A stretch of DNA of 64,000 nt, taken from NCBI RefSeq assembly GCF_014633365.1, contig NC_068341.1, positions 26,022,339-26,086,338 of the forward strand, read 5' to 3'. Positions 38,101 through 50,100 of this stretch are shown one piece after another (within the stretch, counting starts at the first letter, position 1; the number at the start of each line of letters is the position of its first letter). The position numbers and the translations under genes were made by a program. This DNA comes from Diospyros lotus. Its lineage: Eukaryota; Streptophyta; Magnoliopsida; Ericales; Ebenaceae. The notes beneath the pieces were generated by a model. It was not told the origin of the DNA and ran no database searches. It was given only the letters and a program-made list of their open reading frames with translations.

Positions 38101-41100
38101 CAGGGTACGGGGCGGACGATTGGCGACATGAGTCCCAGGGTCACTATCATCTTGTTGTGCCTAGTTCGCCGATAGCTTGCACTAGTGTCGCTTCCCCAGA
38201 TCTTCTCCATTATCGTCTCAGTCATCCCAACTTCTCAAAACTGAAGAAATTAGTTCCTAGTTTGTCATTATTGTCCATGTTTAATTGTGAGTTGTGTCAG
38301 CGTGGTAAACACGCTCGTCATTCTTTTTCTCATCGGGTTAATAATAGGGTTGAGGCTCCATTTTCCCTTGTGCACTTTGATGTATGGGGGCCCAGTCGCA
38401 TCAATTCTTGTAACATCCCGCATCGAGCTATAGGAAGGATCGGAACAACTTACCCTGATAAGCCTACGCGAACTTCCCAGTGAGTCACCCATCCTTGAAC
38501 TTTCCCAGCTCAAGCATGCTTAACCCGAGGATGTTAATTAAGTAGAAGGAAAACAGAATATATGGAATGTAAATTTAGTAAGAATGCAAGAGTGGAGGAT
38601 GTTATAATAAAATTGGAAGACCTAATCATACAAAGAAAAGACCATTTTCGATATTTGGGATCAGTAATTCAAAAAGATGGAGAAATTCACGAGGATGTCA
38701 CAGATAGAATTAAGGTAGGTTGACTAAAATGGAGAAATGCATCGAGGGTGTTATGTGATAGTAAAATTCCATTAAAACTGAAAGAAAAATTCTATAAAAT
38801 AACTATAAGACCAATTTTGTTGTATAACTCATAATGTGTCAAATACCAGCACGAGCAAAAGACGAGCATATCGGAGATGAGGATGCTAAGATGGATGTGC
38901 GGCCATACAAGAAAAGATAAAATTAGAAATGAAGTTATTCGTAATAAGGTAGGAGTAGCGCCAATCGAGGAGAAGATGAGAGATACTAGACTAAAATGGT
39001 TTGGTTATGTGAGAAGAAGACCAATAGATGCTCCTATGAGGAGAGTTGATGAAATAAAATAATTAGTCAAAAAAAGAAGTAAAGGCAAACCCAAAGAAGA
39101 TTTTGGGAGAGACATTAAAGTTTGATATGAAGTGTATGGGCCTAAATGAAGATATGACAAAAGACAAAAATACATGAAAGTCTAAAATTCATGTAGCCGA
39201 CCCAATATAGTGGGATAAAGGCTGAATATGTTGTTTTATTTGTGCACACGAGATTGAAGAGTTCTCTCTAATGAGTCCTAGCTTTCAACATAGGTAGATA
39301 AGGAAGGAGGTCTTTGAAGGGGTTGGCTTCTAATGTAGCTAATTGTCTATGGACTTGATCCGTTAACAGATACACTTGAATAAGCACACCAAAAGTATCC
39401 TTTGATTGTATCCATTGTGTGGTGAACCAAGAAACAACATATTACATTGGTTGATTTTAGTTGGGGGTGTGCAATCAACCTTGAAAAAAAACTGAGAAAC
39501 CGAATCAAACCAAACATTTCAGTCCAGTTCAGATTTTATATAAATCAGTTCAGTTTTAGTTCTTAATTTGCAAAAAACCGAGGTCCTCAGTTCAGTTTTG
39601 GTTCATAGTGCTGATAAAACCAAACTGAACCATAGTCTAAAAAACCAAACATAATGTCTGCAGCAACCTTGCATAATGTGGCTCGCCATCTACAAAACCA
39701 GAGAAGTACAGCTTGTCTTAGTTTGCAAATGGCATAAGCTTAAGTTAATCATGAAGTTGCATTTCTCTTTTTTCGGGTTAAAGCTGAAGCAATTTGATTG
39801 TCTTCGTCAAATTTCAGATATGCATTGTACTCGGTGTTGTTCTGATGGTTTTGCCGCCAATTGGAGGATTAAGGCAGAATAAGGCAAATTACACTCCAAG
39901 CAAAGGAGTATGAAATCTACTATTAAGCAGTGCATCAATTGAAATGCCATTAAGTGCTTGAGAAAAACACTTCAGCAGAGATGAAAAGATGATGATGATA
40001 CTTATAATCACCATGACAAAATGCAAGTGTCAGATTTGTGAAGTAACAGATAGGATCACGGTAGAGTTTTGCTGGATAACATTCCAGAATCATTGAAGCC
40101 ATCTTGATATTGATGCTATCCTCATTGAATAAATCACCATAAAAACCAAATCCAAGCAACAAAATCTTCTACTCTGTTAATTGCCCCCTTTTTGTAAAAC
40201 CATCTTCGCAATGATTACCTTACATTTTCTCCAATTTCTAAATAGTGAATTACACTAATCATCAAGTAGAGTTTGCTCCTATTTATTCTTAAGAGTTTTG
40301 GGTGTTTCACTTATATATCAGACATACATACAAAAATGACCTCTGTTTTAATCATTTGCTGCTACTTTTCATGGCATAGTGTGAATATATTTGTCACTCT
40401 TGCTTTTGTTCTCTTGTCATTTTTCTTAGTTTTCACTTACTTCAATTGGTGAAATAGAAGTGAATTAGCATATTCCTGAAATTATGGTGATATAAAGGTT
40501 GATTTATGTTGGAAGCCTGAATTAAATCAGCAAGGATCATGATTTTGTATTTTCTAAATTTTGGTAAAAATCAGTCAACCAAGAAAAGGAACCCGTGCTT
40601 GGGTGTTTATATGTAGCTTCAGTTTGGTTTTAATATAAGCAATCTCAAAAACCGAGTGGTTTTCAAAAACAAAAAGAAACAATGACGTTTGCACACCTTG
40701 GTGAGGCAAGAAAATCACATCTTATGAGAGGTTGAAGCGGTGAGCCTAGGAAAACCACTTGTCGTAAAGGATTGAGGTGTGCCTTTGAAAACCTCTTAAA
40801 ACCTATTGTTGGTTGATAGTGAAAATCTCTATTGGGAACTAGGAGAGTGGATGTAGACCTGGTTATAGACAGACCACCATAAAAATTGTTGCGTGTTCTT
40901 GTTATTCTTTCATTGCTTAACATCCAAGTCTTTCACATATAATTTTCTCACAAGATTAAAACAATGGAAGTTAGGTTCAATTTCTCTCAATAGCATATAA
41001 GAACTTACATTCATCACTTTATTTCAATACTTAATCTAAATAGTTTTTACAAAGAGCGTCTAAATTTTGAATAGCATCAACTAGTGCTTCAATTGATTGT

Positions 41101-44100
41101 TTTAAAGAAGAGACGTACATAAAGAAAGTTTATTTTCATTTGACTTCACACTTTATAGTCGTTCACACATTTTTTTCTTAAGTATTTTAAATCTAGCTTA
41201 ATTCATTCCAAGTTTTTAAATTTCCCAATTCACCACCCCTCCCCTGTCCCTGTGAAATTCTTTATATCCTTTGCACTATTAGGGCATATGGACAACGCCT
41301 TGGACTTTTAAAGAGGCATTTCTACAATAAAATTAGAGCACAGTCATAAGACAAAACAGAATAAGGCGTCTTTATATCTGAAACCATTTTTCAAGAAGTG
41401 AGACATAATAAAAGTAACCACGTTATGTCTAGCATAATGTACAACAAAATAAACATTACCTTTCTTACATGGAATTTGAAATTACAAAACTATTAGCATG
41501 GACTACATAACAAGCCCTGCTACAGTAGGCATTTGATAGGAAAAAACTATTTGAATAATTTGTTTATAGTTTGCACAAGGAAAGTATGTTTTTTCCCCTA
41601 TCAATAAATCATGTGCTATTTCATCAAGACTTCATCATGCAAGTACACACAACATGCAATCAAAAGTTAGCATAAAAACAAGGGCAGAGGACCCAATAAA
41701 GACCTGAATATCTTTAAGTGCCATGGTCACGCCACTCAACATTTCACATGTTATTCCACTGAACCTGCATAAATCAAACAATATGCTCAGTTACAAATTA
41801 AGATATATAATTGGAGGGTTTAAGGTTTAGAATACTAAAGCCTTGACTGCTTTGACCTATAGTGAGTCCAGTTCAGTTCCAAAGACTATCTATAAGGTCT
41901 TCAAACATGCTATGAAAATGAAAACTGGATCATATAACTGCACCATATAAAACATTTACTGAGGTTCTATGTCCACTCCCCCTATTTTGTGACCAAAGAG
42001 ATCAAGTGCAATTCATCTGAAAGCTATGTCTATTGCAACAGAATTGAGTGGTGCATCTAAAGCACTAGTTATAGCAACTGTTAGCGGGGAGAACAAAAGC
42101 ACTACTCCAACCGGAGAATTGCAAAACATCCAGACAACCTATAGACTAAATGGTAAGAACTATCTGAAGTGGTCTTAGCTGGTGCGTACATTCCTGAAAA
42201 GAAGAGGCAAGCTGAGCCATTTACTTGGTACTGGACCAAAAAAAGGGGACCCTACATTAGAAGCTTGGGATGAAGAAGATTCTATGGTAATGTCTTAATT
42301 ATGGAATTCAATGCTTTCAGGGATAAGTGATACTATTATGTTCTTAAGTACAACTCAAGAAATTTGGGATGCAATCAAACAAACTTATTCTAAAGTTTGA
42401 GATGAAGCCCAAATTTATGAGATTAAAACAAAAATCTCAACAACAAAGCAAGGAAACCGATCAATTACAAAATACTCCAATCTCCTGCAAACTTTGTGGT
42501 AGGAAATGGATCACTACCAGTGTATCAAGATGATCTGTAGTGAGGATGCAGCTCTTCTAAAAAGATTTGTTGAAAAAGACAAGATTTATGAATTTCTTGC
42601 AGGTCTATACATTGAGTTTAATGAAGTGAGGGTACATATACTTGGGAAAGAGGGCTTGCCATCCTTAAATGAGACTCTAGCTATTGTTCGTGTTGAGGAA
42701 GGAAGGAGAGGAGTCATGCTTGAGACTCCTATAGTGGAAAATTCAGTATTATAACAAGAAGAATGCCCATACAACATTCCAATTCTGAACACCAAGGGGG
42801 TGAGGCTAAAAGAATACCGGATGGGTCTTAGTCAAACAAGGATCCATTGTGGTGTACATATTATAAGAAGCCTAGACATATTGTAGACAAATGCTGGAAG
42901 CTATATAGAAAACCACAATTTGAGAATAAAAGGACAGGCAAGCAGAAAAGGCAGGATGGGTCTTAGTCAAACAAGGATCCATTGTGGTGTACATATTATA
43001 AGAAGCCTAGACATATTGTAGACAAATGCTGGAAGCTATATAGAAAACCACAATTTGAGAATAAAAGGACAGGCAAGCAGAAAAGGCAGGAGCGGGCATA
43101 TGTGGCAAACACTCAACAAGAGAAATGAATTCTTTAGAATTATTGACAACTGAGTTCAACAAGGAAGAAATTACCAAACTGAGACAATTAATTGGATCCC
43201 TAGAGAAACCAACTGGATCAGGTACCTGTATCCTAACTTTTTCAGGTATTTCTTCCTTCTCTCATGCACTAAATACCTCAAAAACTACTCTCTCAAGTAC
43301 CTGGATCATTGATTTAGAGGCCACAGATCATATGACTTGTTCCTCCAAAAAATTTATTTCGTATATTCCTTGTCCTAGAAACAAAAAGATTACTATAACT
43401 GATGGTACAACGACTACGATGGCAAGTCAAGGAGATGTTTACATCAACGAATCTCCTACTTTAAAAAATGCCTTGCATGTACCTAAGTTGTTTACTAACC
43501 TTATTTCAATTCAAAAACTCACCACAGATTCTAATTATAGGGTGATTTTTCATACCTCTTATTGTGAAATTCAGGAACAAGACACGAGGAGTATGATTGG
43601 ACATGCTAAAGAGAAAAAAAATCCATATTATCTTGAGGAACAAAGTGGACAGGAGAATAGGATAGCTAAGTTCTTTTCAATATCCTGTATGACTGAATCC
43701 TCATGGTCACGTAGAGAAAGAATTTGGGTACAACACCTACGTTTTGGTCATCCGTCTTTTAATGTTCTTAAGATCCTTTATTGTTCAAAGGATTAGGAGG
43801 AGAAGAATTTCAGTGTGACATGTGAACTTGCAAAACATAAGAGGACATCCTTTCCAATTAATATGAAAATGAGCTCTCTTCCATTTGCTCTTATACATAG
43901 TGACATCTAGGGTCCATCTCCTATTCCTAACATAATTGGAGCTCGATAGTTTGTGTCATTTATTGATGATTGCACTCATTTCACCTAGATTTATCTTTTA
44001 AAGAACAAATTTAAAGTGAGTTCTATATTTCCTATTTTCTATAATATGGTAAGAACTCAATTCAATGTTGAGATCAAACGAATCCGATCTAATAATGGTA

Positions 44101-47100
44101 AGGACTATTTCAATCAGTTCCTTACTTCCTATTTCCAAGCAGGAGGCATAATCCATGAGTCGTCTTGTGTGAATACCCCACAGCAAAATGGGGGAAATAT
44201 TGCGAGAAGTAAGAAGTAGAATGTTGTGTCAAGATCAAGTGCAAAGGCCGAATTCAGGTCAATGGCCCTTGGGATTTGTGAGTTGCTATGGATAAAAATA
44301 ATCCTAGAAGATTTGAAAGTCAAGTGGAAGGCCCTTATGAAGCTATATTGTGATAATAAGTCAGCTATTAATATTGCACACAATCCGGTGCAACATGATC
44401 ACACTAAACATGTGGAAGTTGACAAGAATTTTATAAAAGAAAATGCTTGAAAGTGGTCTAATTTGTATACTATTTGTGCCTGCAGGAAGTCAGCTTGCAA
44501 ACTTACTAAAGGTCTTCCGAGAACACATTTTCAAAGGATAACATGCAAGCTGGGGATGGAGGATATACATTCACCAACTTGAGGGGGAGTGTCGAGAAAT
44601 AAGGAGTAATTTTTCAGTTTATCAGATTTATGAATTATTGTTTTTTTCCTATAGTTGTTGGTTGTGTTTTCAGTTAGTTTTATCTGATAGTGGGCTGAGT
44701 TATGGTCCTTAACTTGTGTTTGTTTCAGATTAGATGGTTAGATAGTGGTTTCTTATTTTAAGAAAGTGGGTAGTTCATCTCCAAAACTGTATATACATTG
44801 AGTCTACTTTCCTTGCCTAAATCCTAGCATGTTTATCTTTCTTTCCCTATCGTATATTTCCTAACATATTGGGATATAATCTTCCAATCTCTAGCATATA
44901 TTGCAAGGGAAATATTCTGTTCAATACAAGAGAAGAATTATTTCTTTCTTCACATACAAAAAGTAAACAACTGCTTACATTTTCACCTTGAACTAACCCT
45001 AAATGAAAGCTCCCAATACAAAGATTACAGCTTTATTACAACTGTGCATTTGACTTTAGCTACAAGTTCCAGCATGATAGATTCTATACACACTTGAAAA
45101 CCATAATGACACACTAATAGGATTTTGGAATGGCTAATGGCTTTACCATTCATAGGTTGTCTGCAAAAGCTTGCCACTATATAACCCTAGAGCTCTCTGA
45201 CTTCACATCTTCTTTAGTTTGACTAAATAACAAGCAGCAGCTAAAATAGAAAGAATGTCAACTTCTCTCTACCATTTGATCTCACTAAAAAATACCAAAG
45301 CAATGTACACACACAAGAAATTTCCTATTGGCAAGAAAAAAAAAATCCAGATATAGAAATTTAGCTGGCAGTATGTTACTAAATGTTATTTAAAAGAATA
45401 TCACTTCTCAGTACTTCAATATAATGAAAGAATGGCTGTAAGCTATATCACTTCATGGTCAAAATTGACATATAGTCCCCCAAATAAAGGGAACAAAAGA
45501 AAAAAAAAAAAATCAGTATCAATTTTAGACATCTATTAAGCATCTACAGAAAGCAGCACAAAGATGTACCTTGTGTTGTAATCAATGATAGGATTCGATG
45601 GTTTAACCAATTTATCTAACACTACCTGTGAGAAGAGAACAGGATTAGCCCATGTACAGGAATATATTAAAGAGTAAGAAAGAGGCCCAACAACATTAAC
45701 AATGCAGCAAGTACATTGTAAAAAGTTCACCACATGGAAAAAACACAATCACAGAATAAGCTTCACATCATCAGCCCCTACATGAAAGATAGGGTATCAA
45801 TATCATCCATGGTGATGACAAAGATAATGCTGGTTGCGGTGGCAGCTGCTGAGATAAAGACAAGAAGATAGTAATAACTTAACATAAACATAGAAATATT
45901 TGCAACATGCTGGGAGAATAGAGGTTATGAAACTTACAAGAGATACAGTAAAAAAATGACCAGGTCATGGCATTAGAGACAACATAAGATGAAAACAGAA
46001 CCAGGGGAATGAAGACAAGCATAATATGTCCAATATAAATGTACAATTGATACCAATTCATATAAAACTGCAAACAATTAGACTAAAAGAATAGAGAAAA
46101 GGAAAAAGCAAAGCTACTGGGAAAATTAACTTTGGCTTACCTCTCCTTTGATATTGACCAGCGTTACTCTTGTGAGCTCAAAACCCTCTTTTGTTATGCA
46201 CTAAAACCGTGGGCAAAGAAAAAGGAAAAAAAATAACAATTATAATACTGATTATGATGATAATGATAACAATAATAATAAATGAAGAAGAAGCAGAATG
46301 ACACATCACAATTAAGTATATCATAGTCAGAAAGTGGAATTTTTCTTTTTTGGTTAGATAATCAGTCAGGAAGTAGGTCTATAGATTATCTTTCAGCCAA
46401 GATGGCTTAATCCTGCACTCATGTCCATTAGAGTATTACCTATTTCGGAAATATGGGAGAGCATTTGGTAATGGAACAGGGATCTCATATGTAAACAAAA
46501 ACAGATTAAAGATGTAGGTCACACTTCCTGATATTATTTGTCAACTCCTGATATACGATGCAGAATACGCATACCCCTGAGGCATTTTTCAGCAAAAGAA
46601 AAGCCTAATTAAATTCTGATGTTCACTTAAGATGAAAGGACCTGACTTAAGATACCAGTCCAGCACCAATCATGTTCACTTTGTTATGGTATTTACCATA
46701 TGATTAAATGATTCACCAAAGCAAAAGCAAGAAGCTGAACATAGCTTTGGGGAACCTAAGGAAATTATTGATTAGAAACACCCATCCATATCCAAGGCAT
46801 GAAAAAAATCTCTCCCTGTTGAACAGATGACAACAACAAATAATTTTGAACTTCAAATGCATGCCAGTCTGGTTTCACTTTGAGAAGGACAACCAGCTTA
46901 GAAAGAACATAAGTTGGTGAGATTGCACTTGAAACATTAAATTTGAAGAATAAAATCCAAGGGCCAAAAAAGAGGAAGAAAATTTTCCACACTTAATGAG
47001 GGAATAAGTAGTTAATGTTTGCCACCAAAATGCCAGAGTCAGCAACATATCTGGTGCCAGAAAAGGAGAAAAATTCTTGCTAGACTTGTGCACTTTGGGT

Positions 47101-50100
47101 TCCATCACAAAAAGGAGTGAGTCCAAAAATTGAAGGGTGGCCATGTGGCCTCCTCCCAAAGCCCATACAATGGCCAAGGATTGAGGATTCAATGGAATGA
47201 CAGGAAAGAAAGATGATGAATATTTAGGTGTACAATTAGAATTAGACAAAAAGCAAGTATGCAGTGTCACTACACGATTACTCCCACAAGTAGGCGTGCA
47301 ACACTTAGCATCAAACCAAGCCTCCTTGGTGTTAAGTAAGCCTTCCCCTTCAAGCCTTCAAACCCTATGTTGAGTTATATGGTTATATTTATATAGTACA
47401 CCTAGAGTTAATCTTATGTTAAAGCCCGTGGCCCATGGTCCGTTGTATTTTGTATATATATAGGTGTATAGTCTATGAGTTTAATGAATGGTATATACAT
47501 ATTAACAGCTAGGGTTTTCTTCCTAAGCTTCACATGGTATCAGAGCTAAAATACAAACCCTAACTGCCGTCGCCATCACCGACGACCACCGTCGGTTGCG
47601 TCGCCACCGACTGCTGCAACCTGTAGTGCCACTATAGTAGCAGCCCACTGCGTTCTCGCCGCTCGCACTACTGGTCTGCAACGGTTCTTCATTGTCCGGC
47701 CACCGATCATGCCCACAGTCGCCGCCGTTGCATTCCCCGACCTCCGATCTGTTGACCCCCGGAGGCCCATCGTCGTTGCCGCCGCCACGCGCCGCCTCTC
47801 TCGCACTGTTCATAGAAACGTTTTTGCTCCGATCTCTCTCTCCAGTGCTTCGATCGCAACGCCGTCTTCACCATTAGACTCGCCTCCCTTAGTCCATCTC
47901 AGTCCCGATGGTTTCGTCGCCATCCGCTGCCATTCGCCACCGCCGGTCACCGGCATCCGCCGTCTGTCGTCGCTCCAGCGTGCCTCCACACTTCATTCTC
48001 TGTGCTAAATCATCCAGCCTTTCTTTTTGGCTTATTTAACCCCTTTTGGTTCAGATCTGTTGATTTTGTAGGGCTCCCTTTTGTCCAACATGGCTGGTAC
48101 AAGTAAATCTGGCTCCTTCTCTGGTATTCTGTCTCCCTCTTCGGCCATTGCTATTGAGAAGTTGATGGGCAATTCCAATTATATCTCTTAGTCTAAGGCA
48201 GTTGAACTATGGTGTATGGCTCAAGGTTTATAGGATCATCTAACTACCAAGGTCGAGAATGTGACCATAGATAAAACTGAGTGGCAGAGAGCTGATGCTC
48301 TGCTTTGAGTCTCCTATGAAAGTCAATTGATCCTTCTCTTCATCCGATCTATACTAACTAAACCACGTGTTGTGAATTGTGGGCTCAGGCCAAGGCGCTA
48401 TACACTAATGACATTCAACGCTTGTATTCAGTGTTGTCTAATCTGCTCAGTTTACAACAGCAGGGTCTAACTCTTCCTGATTTTCTTGGTCGGATGACCT
48501 CTATTAAAGCTGAATTTAACTCCTTGTTACCTGCTGGTAAGACTGCTGCAGAGGATTTACCTTAGTGGGATAAGTTCTTCATGGTGTGTACTCTTGCTGC
48601 CATTGGTCCTGAGTTTGCTCCTGTTCGTGATCAGATTCTTGCTAGTCCTACTGTACCTACCATGGATGAAGTGTATTCTCGTCTTCTTCAGATTTCATCT
48701 ATTCCTACAGTGCCTCCCTCTTCTACAGGTGATCATTCAGTTATGCCTTCACAAGTTAAAAGTAGTGGCAAACAGGGAAGAGATCGTGGTAATTGGGGCA
48801 AACACCCCAAGTATAACTACTGTCACAAGTGGGGGCATACTAAGGAACAATGTTATAAGTTGCATGGCCGCTCTCCTCATGTTAATGTTGCTCATGCTGA
48901 TGGTTCTCGATCTGAATCCTTTGATGGTCATCAAGCTGCATTACATATTGCTTCCAATCCAGTCTTTCATGAGAGGACCAAACATATCGAGATGGATTGT
49001 CACTTTATCCGAGAGAAGATTTTATCTGGCTGTAGTACCATAGATTTTGTCTTCACTAAGTCTATTAGGGGTCCTCGAATTGAGTATATTTGTAGCAAGC
49101 TTAGTGCATATGATATATATGCTCCAGCTTGAGGGGGAGTGTTAAGTTATATGGTTATATTTATATAGTACACCAAGGGTTAATATTATGTTAGAGCCCG
49201 TGGTCCATGGCCCGTTGTATTTTCTATATATATAGGTGTATAGTCTATGAGTTTAATGAATGGTATATACATATTAACAGCTAGGGTTTTCTTCCTAAGC
49301 TTCACACCCTACAAGCTAGCTACTTTAGAGAGAGAGAGAGAGAGAGATTTTAGAGAGAGAAGCTTTGGAAATGTTTTTCTTTGATAGAAATGGAGTGAAT
49401 ACAAAATGAGGGGGGGTGGAGGTATATATAGCTATCCACCTACATTCTAGGACCTTCCATCATTAATGCATCTCTTCAACTACTACATTTATAAGGAACA
49501 ATCTCGAACATAGTAGAAGACAAAAGAACTAGAAGATAAAAGGACTATTAGAATATAAAAGGATAGGTCTGGAACATTCTGGAATCCGCTGGAATAATCT
49601 CAGCCATGCAGATGCCACATCATCGCGCTGTCAACAAGTCACTATTGTGTGTTGCCCGCATGGAATTAACCAAAAAGTCAGCATGTAACAATAGGCTTCG
49701 GTTAAATTATCTTCAGATTCATTTTAGCTCAGAATCAAGATTTACCGGTCAAAAACTCAATCAGAAACACAAAGAAACAAGTCTTCATCAGGTAAGGCAA
49801 TCTCTGAAAAAGTGGAAAAAATTGTGGTGGCTGTAGATAGAGAAGTTCTCCTTCTGGTATCTTATCCCTTCTGTACAAATTTCACCTCCTTAAGGCCTCC
49901 TCTCCGTTTCATATACTTTTTTTTCTTATAAAAAAAGTATCTTTTTTCAACAAATGGTGTAAAAAATGGGAAAAAAATATTGAACAGTAAATTTCTATCA
50001 TTGTAAGCTTCTTCTTTTTTTATGGAAGTGTTGATTGATATCTGAAGCCATACCATCTCACAGTCAAGTGCCAATATCTCATGGGGAGGGTTTCCAGATG

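Larger units (their letters stand above)
36304..38408 (+). mobile_element. Ty1/copia element with short LTR, truncated in integrase
   Basis: A short 5' LTR (36304-36458, TGTTAG...CTCACA) is followed at once by the primer-binding site TGGTATTAGAGCC (36459). gag, protease and the start of the integrase follow; the element breaks off at 38408, where Cassandra LTR sequence starts. No 3' LTR is found, so a deletion joined it to Cassandra and the LINE C-terminus. It resembles the 47.4-49.3 kb element in gag. Confidence 0.85.
34687..39240 (+). mobile_element. RTE-type LINE, RT core replaced by a copia insertion
   Basis: Starts within the gypsy 3' LTR with ACCGTTGAGGCGTAACCCTT, a sequence typical of RTE LINE 5' ends. 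An endonuclease (34907-35770), a linker (35783-36301) and, after the copia and Cassandra pieces, the C-terminal part (about 38545-39060) follow. The 3' end GCCGACCCAATATAGTGGGA with a GTTGTTTTATTT tail is at 39190-39239. The RT catalytic core is absent. No clear target duplication could be read. Confidence 0.85.
31919..39368 (+). mobile_element. Ty3/gypsy element, internally deleted and split by nested insertions
   Basis: The 5' LTR is 31919-32338 (TGTTATGGG...TAACA). The primer-binding site is TGGGTATTAGAGCCA at 32341. The polypurine tract AAGTAGGGGG stands before the 3' LTR, which starts at 34409. The 3' LTR is cut at about 34686 and resumes at about 39240, ending TAACA at 39368. The target duplication GATAC is perfect (31914-31918 and 39369-39373), which proves that the LINE, copia and Cassandra sequences between arrived later. 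Only gag, a degraded protease, the very start of RT and an integrase C-terminal remnant remain. Confidence 0.93.
30629..41703 (-). other. Longest SDN5-like intron, 11.1 kb
   Basis: Outside the gypsy complex (31919-39368) it contains a small phrase block (31530-31640), the flanks of the gypsy insertion, and a possible LTR remnant (about 40690-41290). Stretches 30629-31500 and 39374-40690 show no gene. Confidence 0.75.
42000..44866 (+). mobile_element. Ty1/copia element, 5'-truncated, RT deleted
   Basis: A 3' LTR (44590-44866, TGTCGAG...CTAACA) follows a polypurine tract (GAGGGGGAG). No 5' LTR exists before the gag start at 42025. gag, protease, part of the integrase and the RNase H end remain; RT is missing. 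The proteins resemble those of the copia at 58.6-64 kb, so they belong to one family. The left boundary is approximate. Confidence 0.88.
41765..45569 (-). other. SDN5-like intron, 3.8 kb, with a truncated copia
   Basis: Holds the 5'-truncated copia (about 42000-44866). 44867-45569 is AT-rich intron DNA with no gene. Confidence 0.75.
47368..49306 (+). mobile_element. Nonautonomous copia derivative, 1.9 kb, gag fused to the RNase H end
   Basis: LTRs 47368-47534 and 49140-49306 (167 bases each) are nearly identical. The primer-binding site TGGTATCAGAGC follows the 5' LTR (47535), the polypurine tract GAGGGGGAG precedes the 3' LTR, and the target duplication CCCTA is perfect (47363-47367, 49307-49311). 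The interior holds gag and only the last 70 codons of pol. The close LTR match suggests a fairly recent insertion, so the deletion derivative itself was probably mobile using proteins from elsewhere. Confidence 0.95.
46201..50053 (-). other. SDN5-like intron, 3.9 kb, with a small copia derivative
   Basis: The copia derivative at 47368-49306 takes up half of it. 46201-47367 and 49307-50053 have no gene; (GA)n lies at about 49329-49350. The frames at 46765-47270 (minus) have no family signature. Confidence 0.75.

Noticed and set aside
42000..44866. Endogenous viral element (pararetrovirus) as an explanation for the RT-type sequences
   Set aside because: All such sequences have integrase or RNase H in Ty1/copia or Ty3/gypsy order, LTRs and target duplications; no movement or coat protein signature is seen.
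47523..48008. GC-rich frames on both strands at 47.5-48.0 kb
   Set aside because: This is the noncoding leader of the small copia derivative, between primer-binding site and gag.
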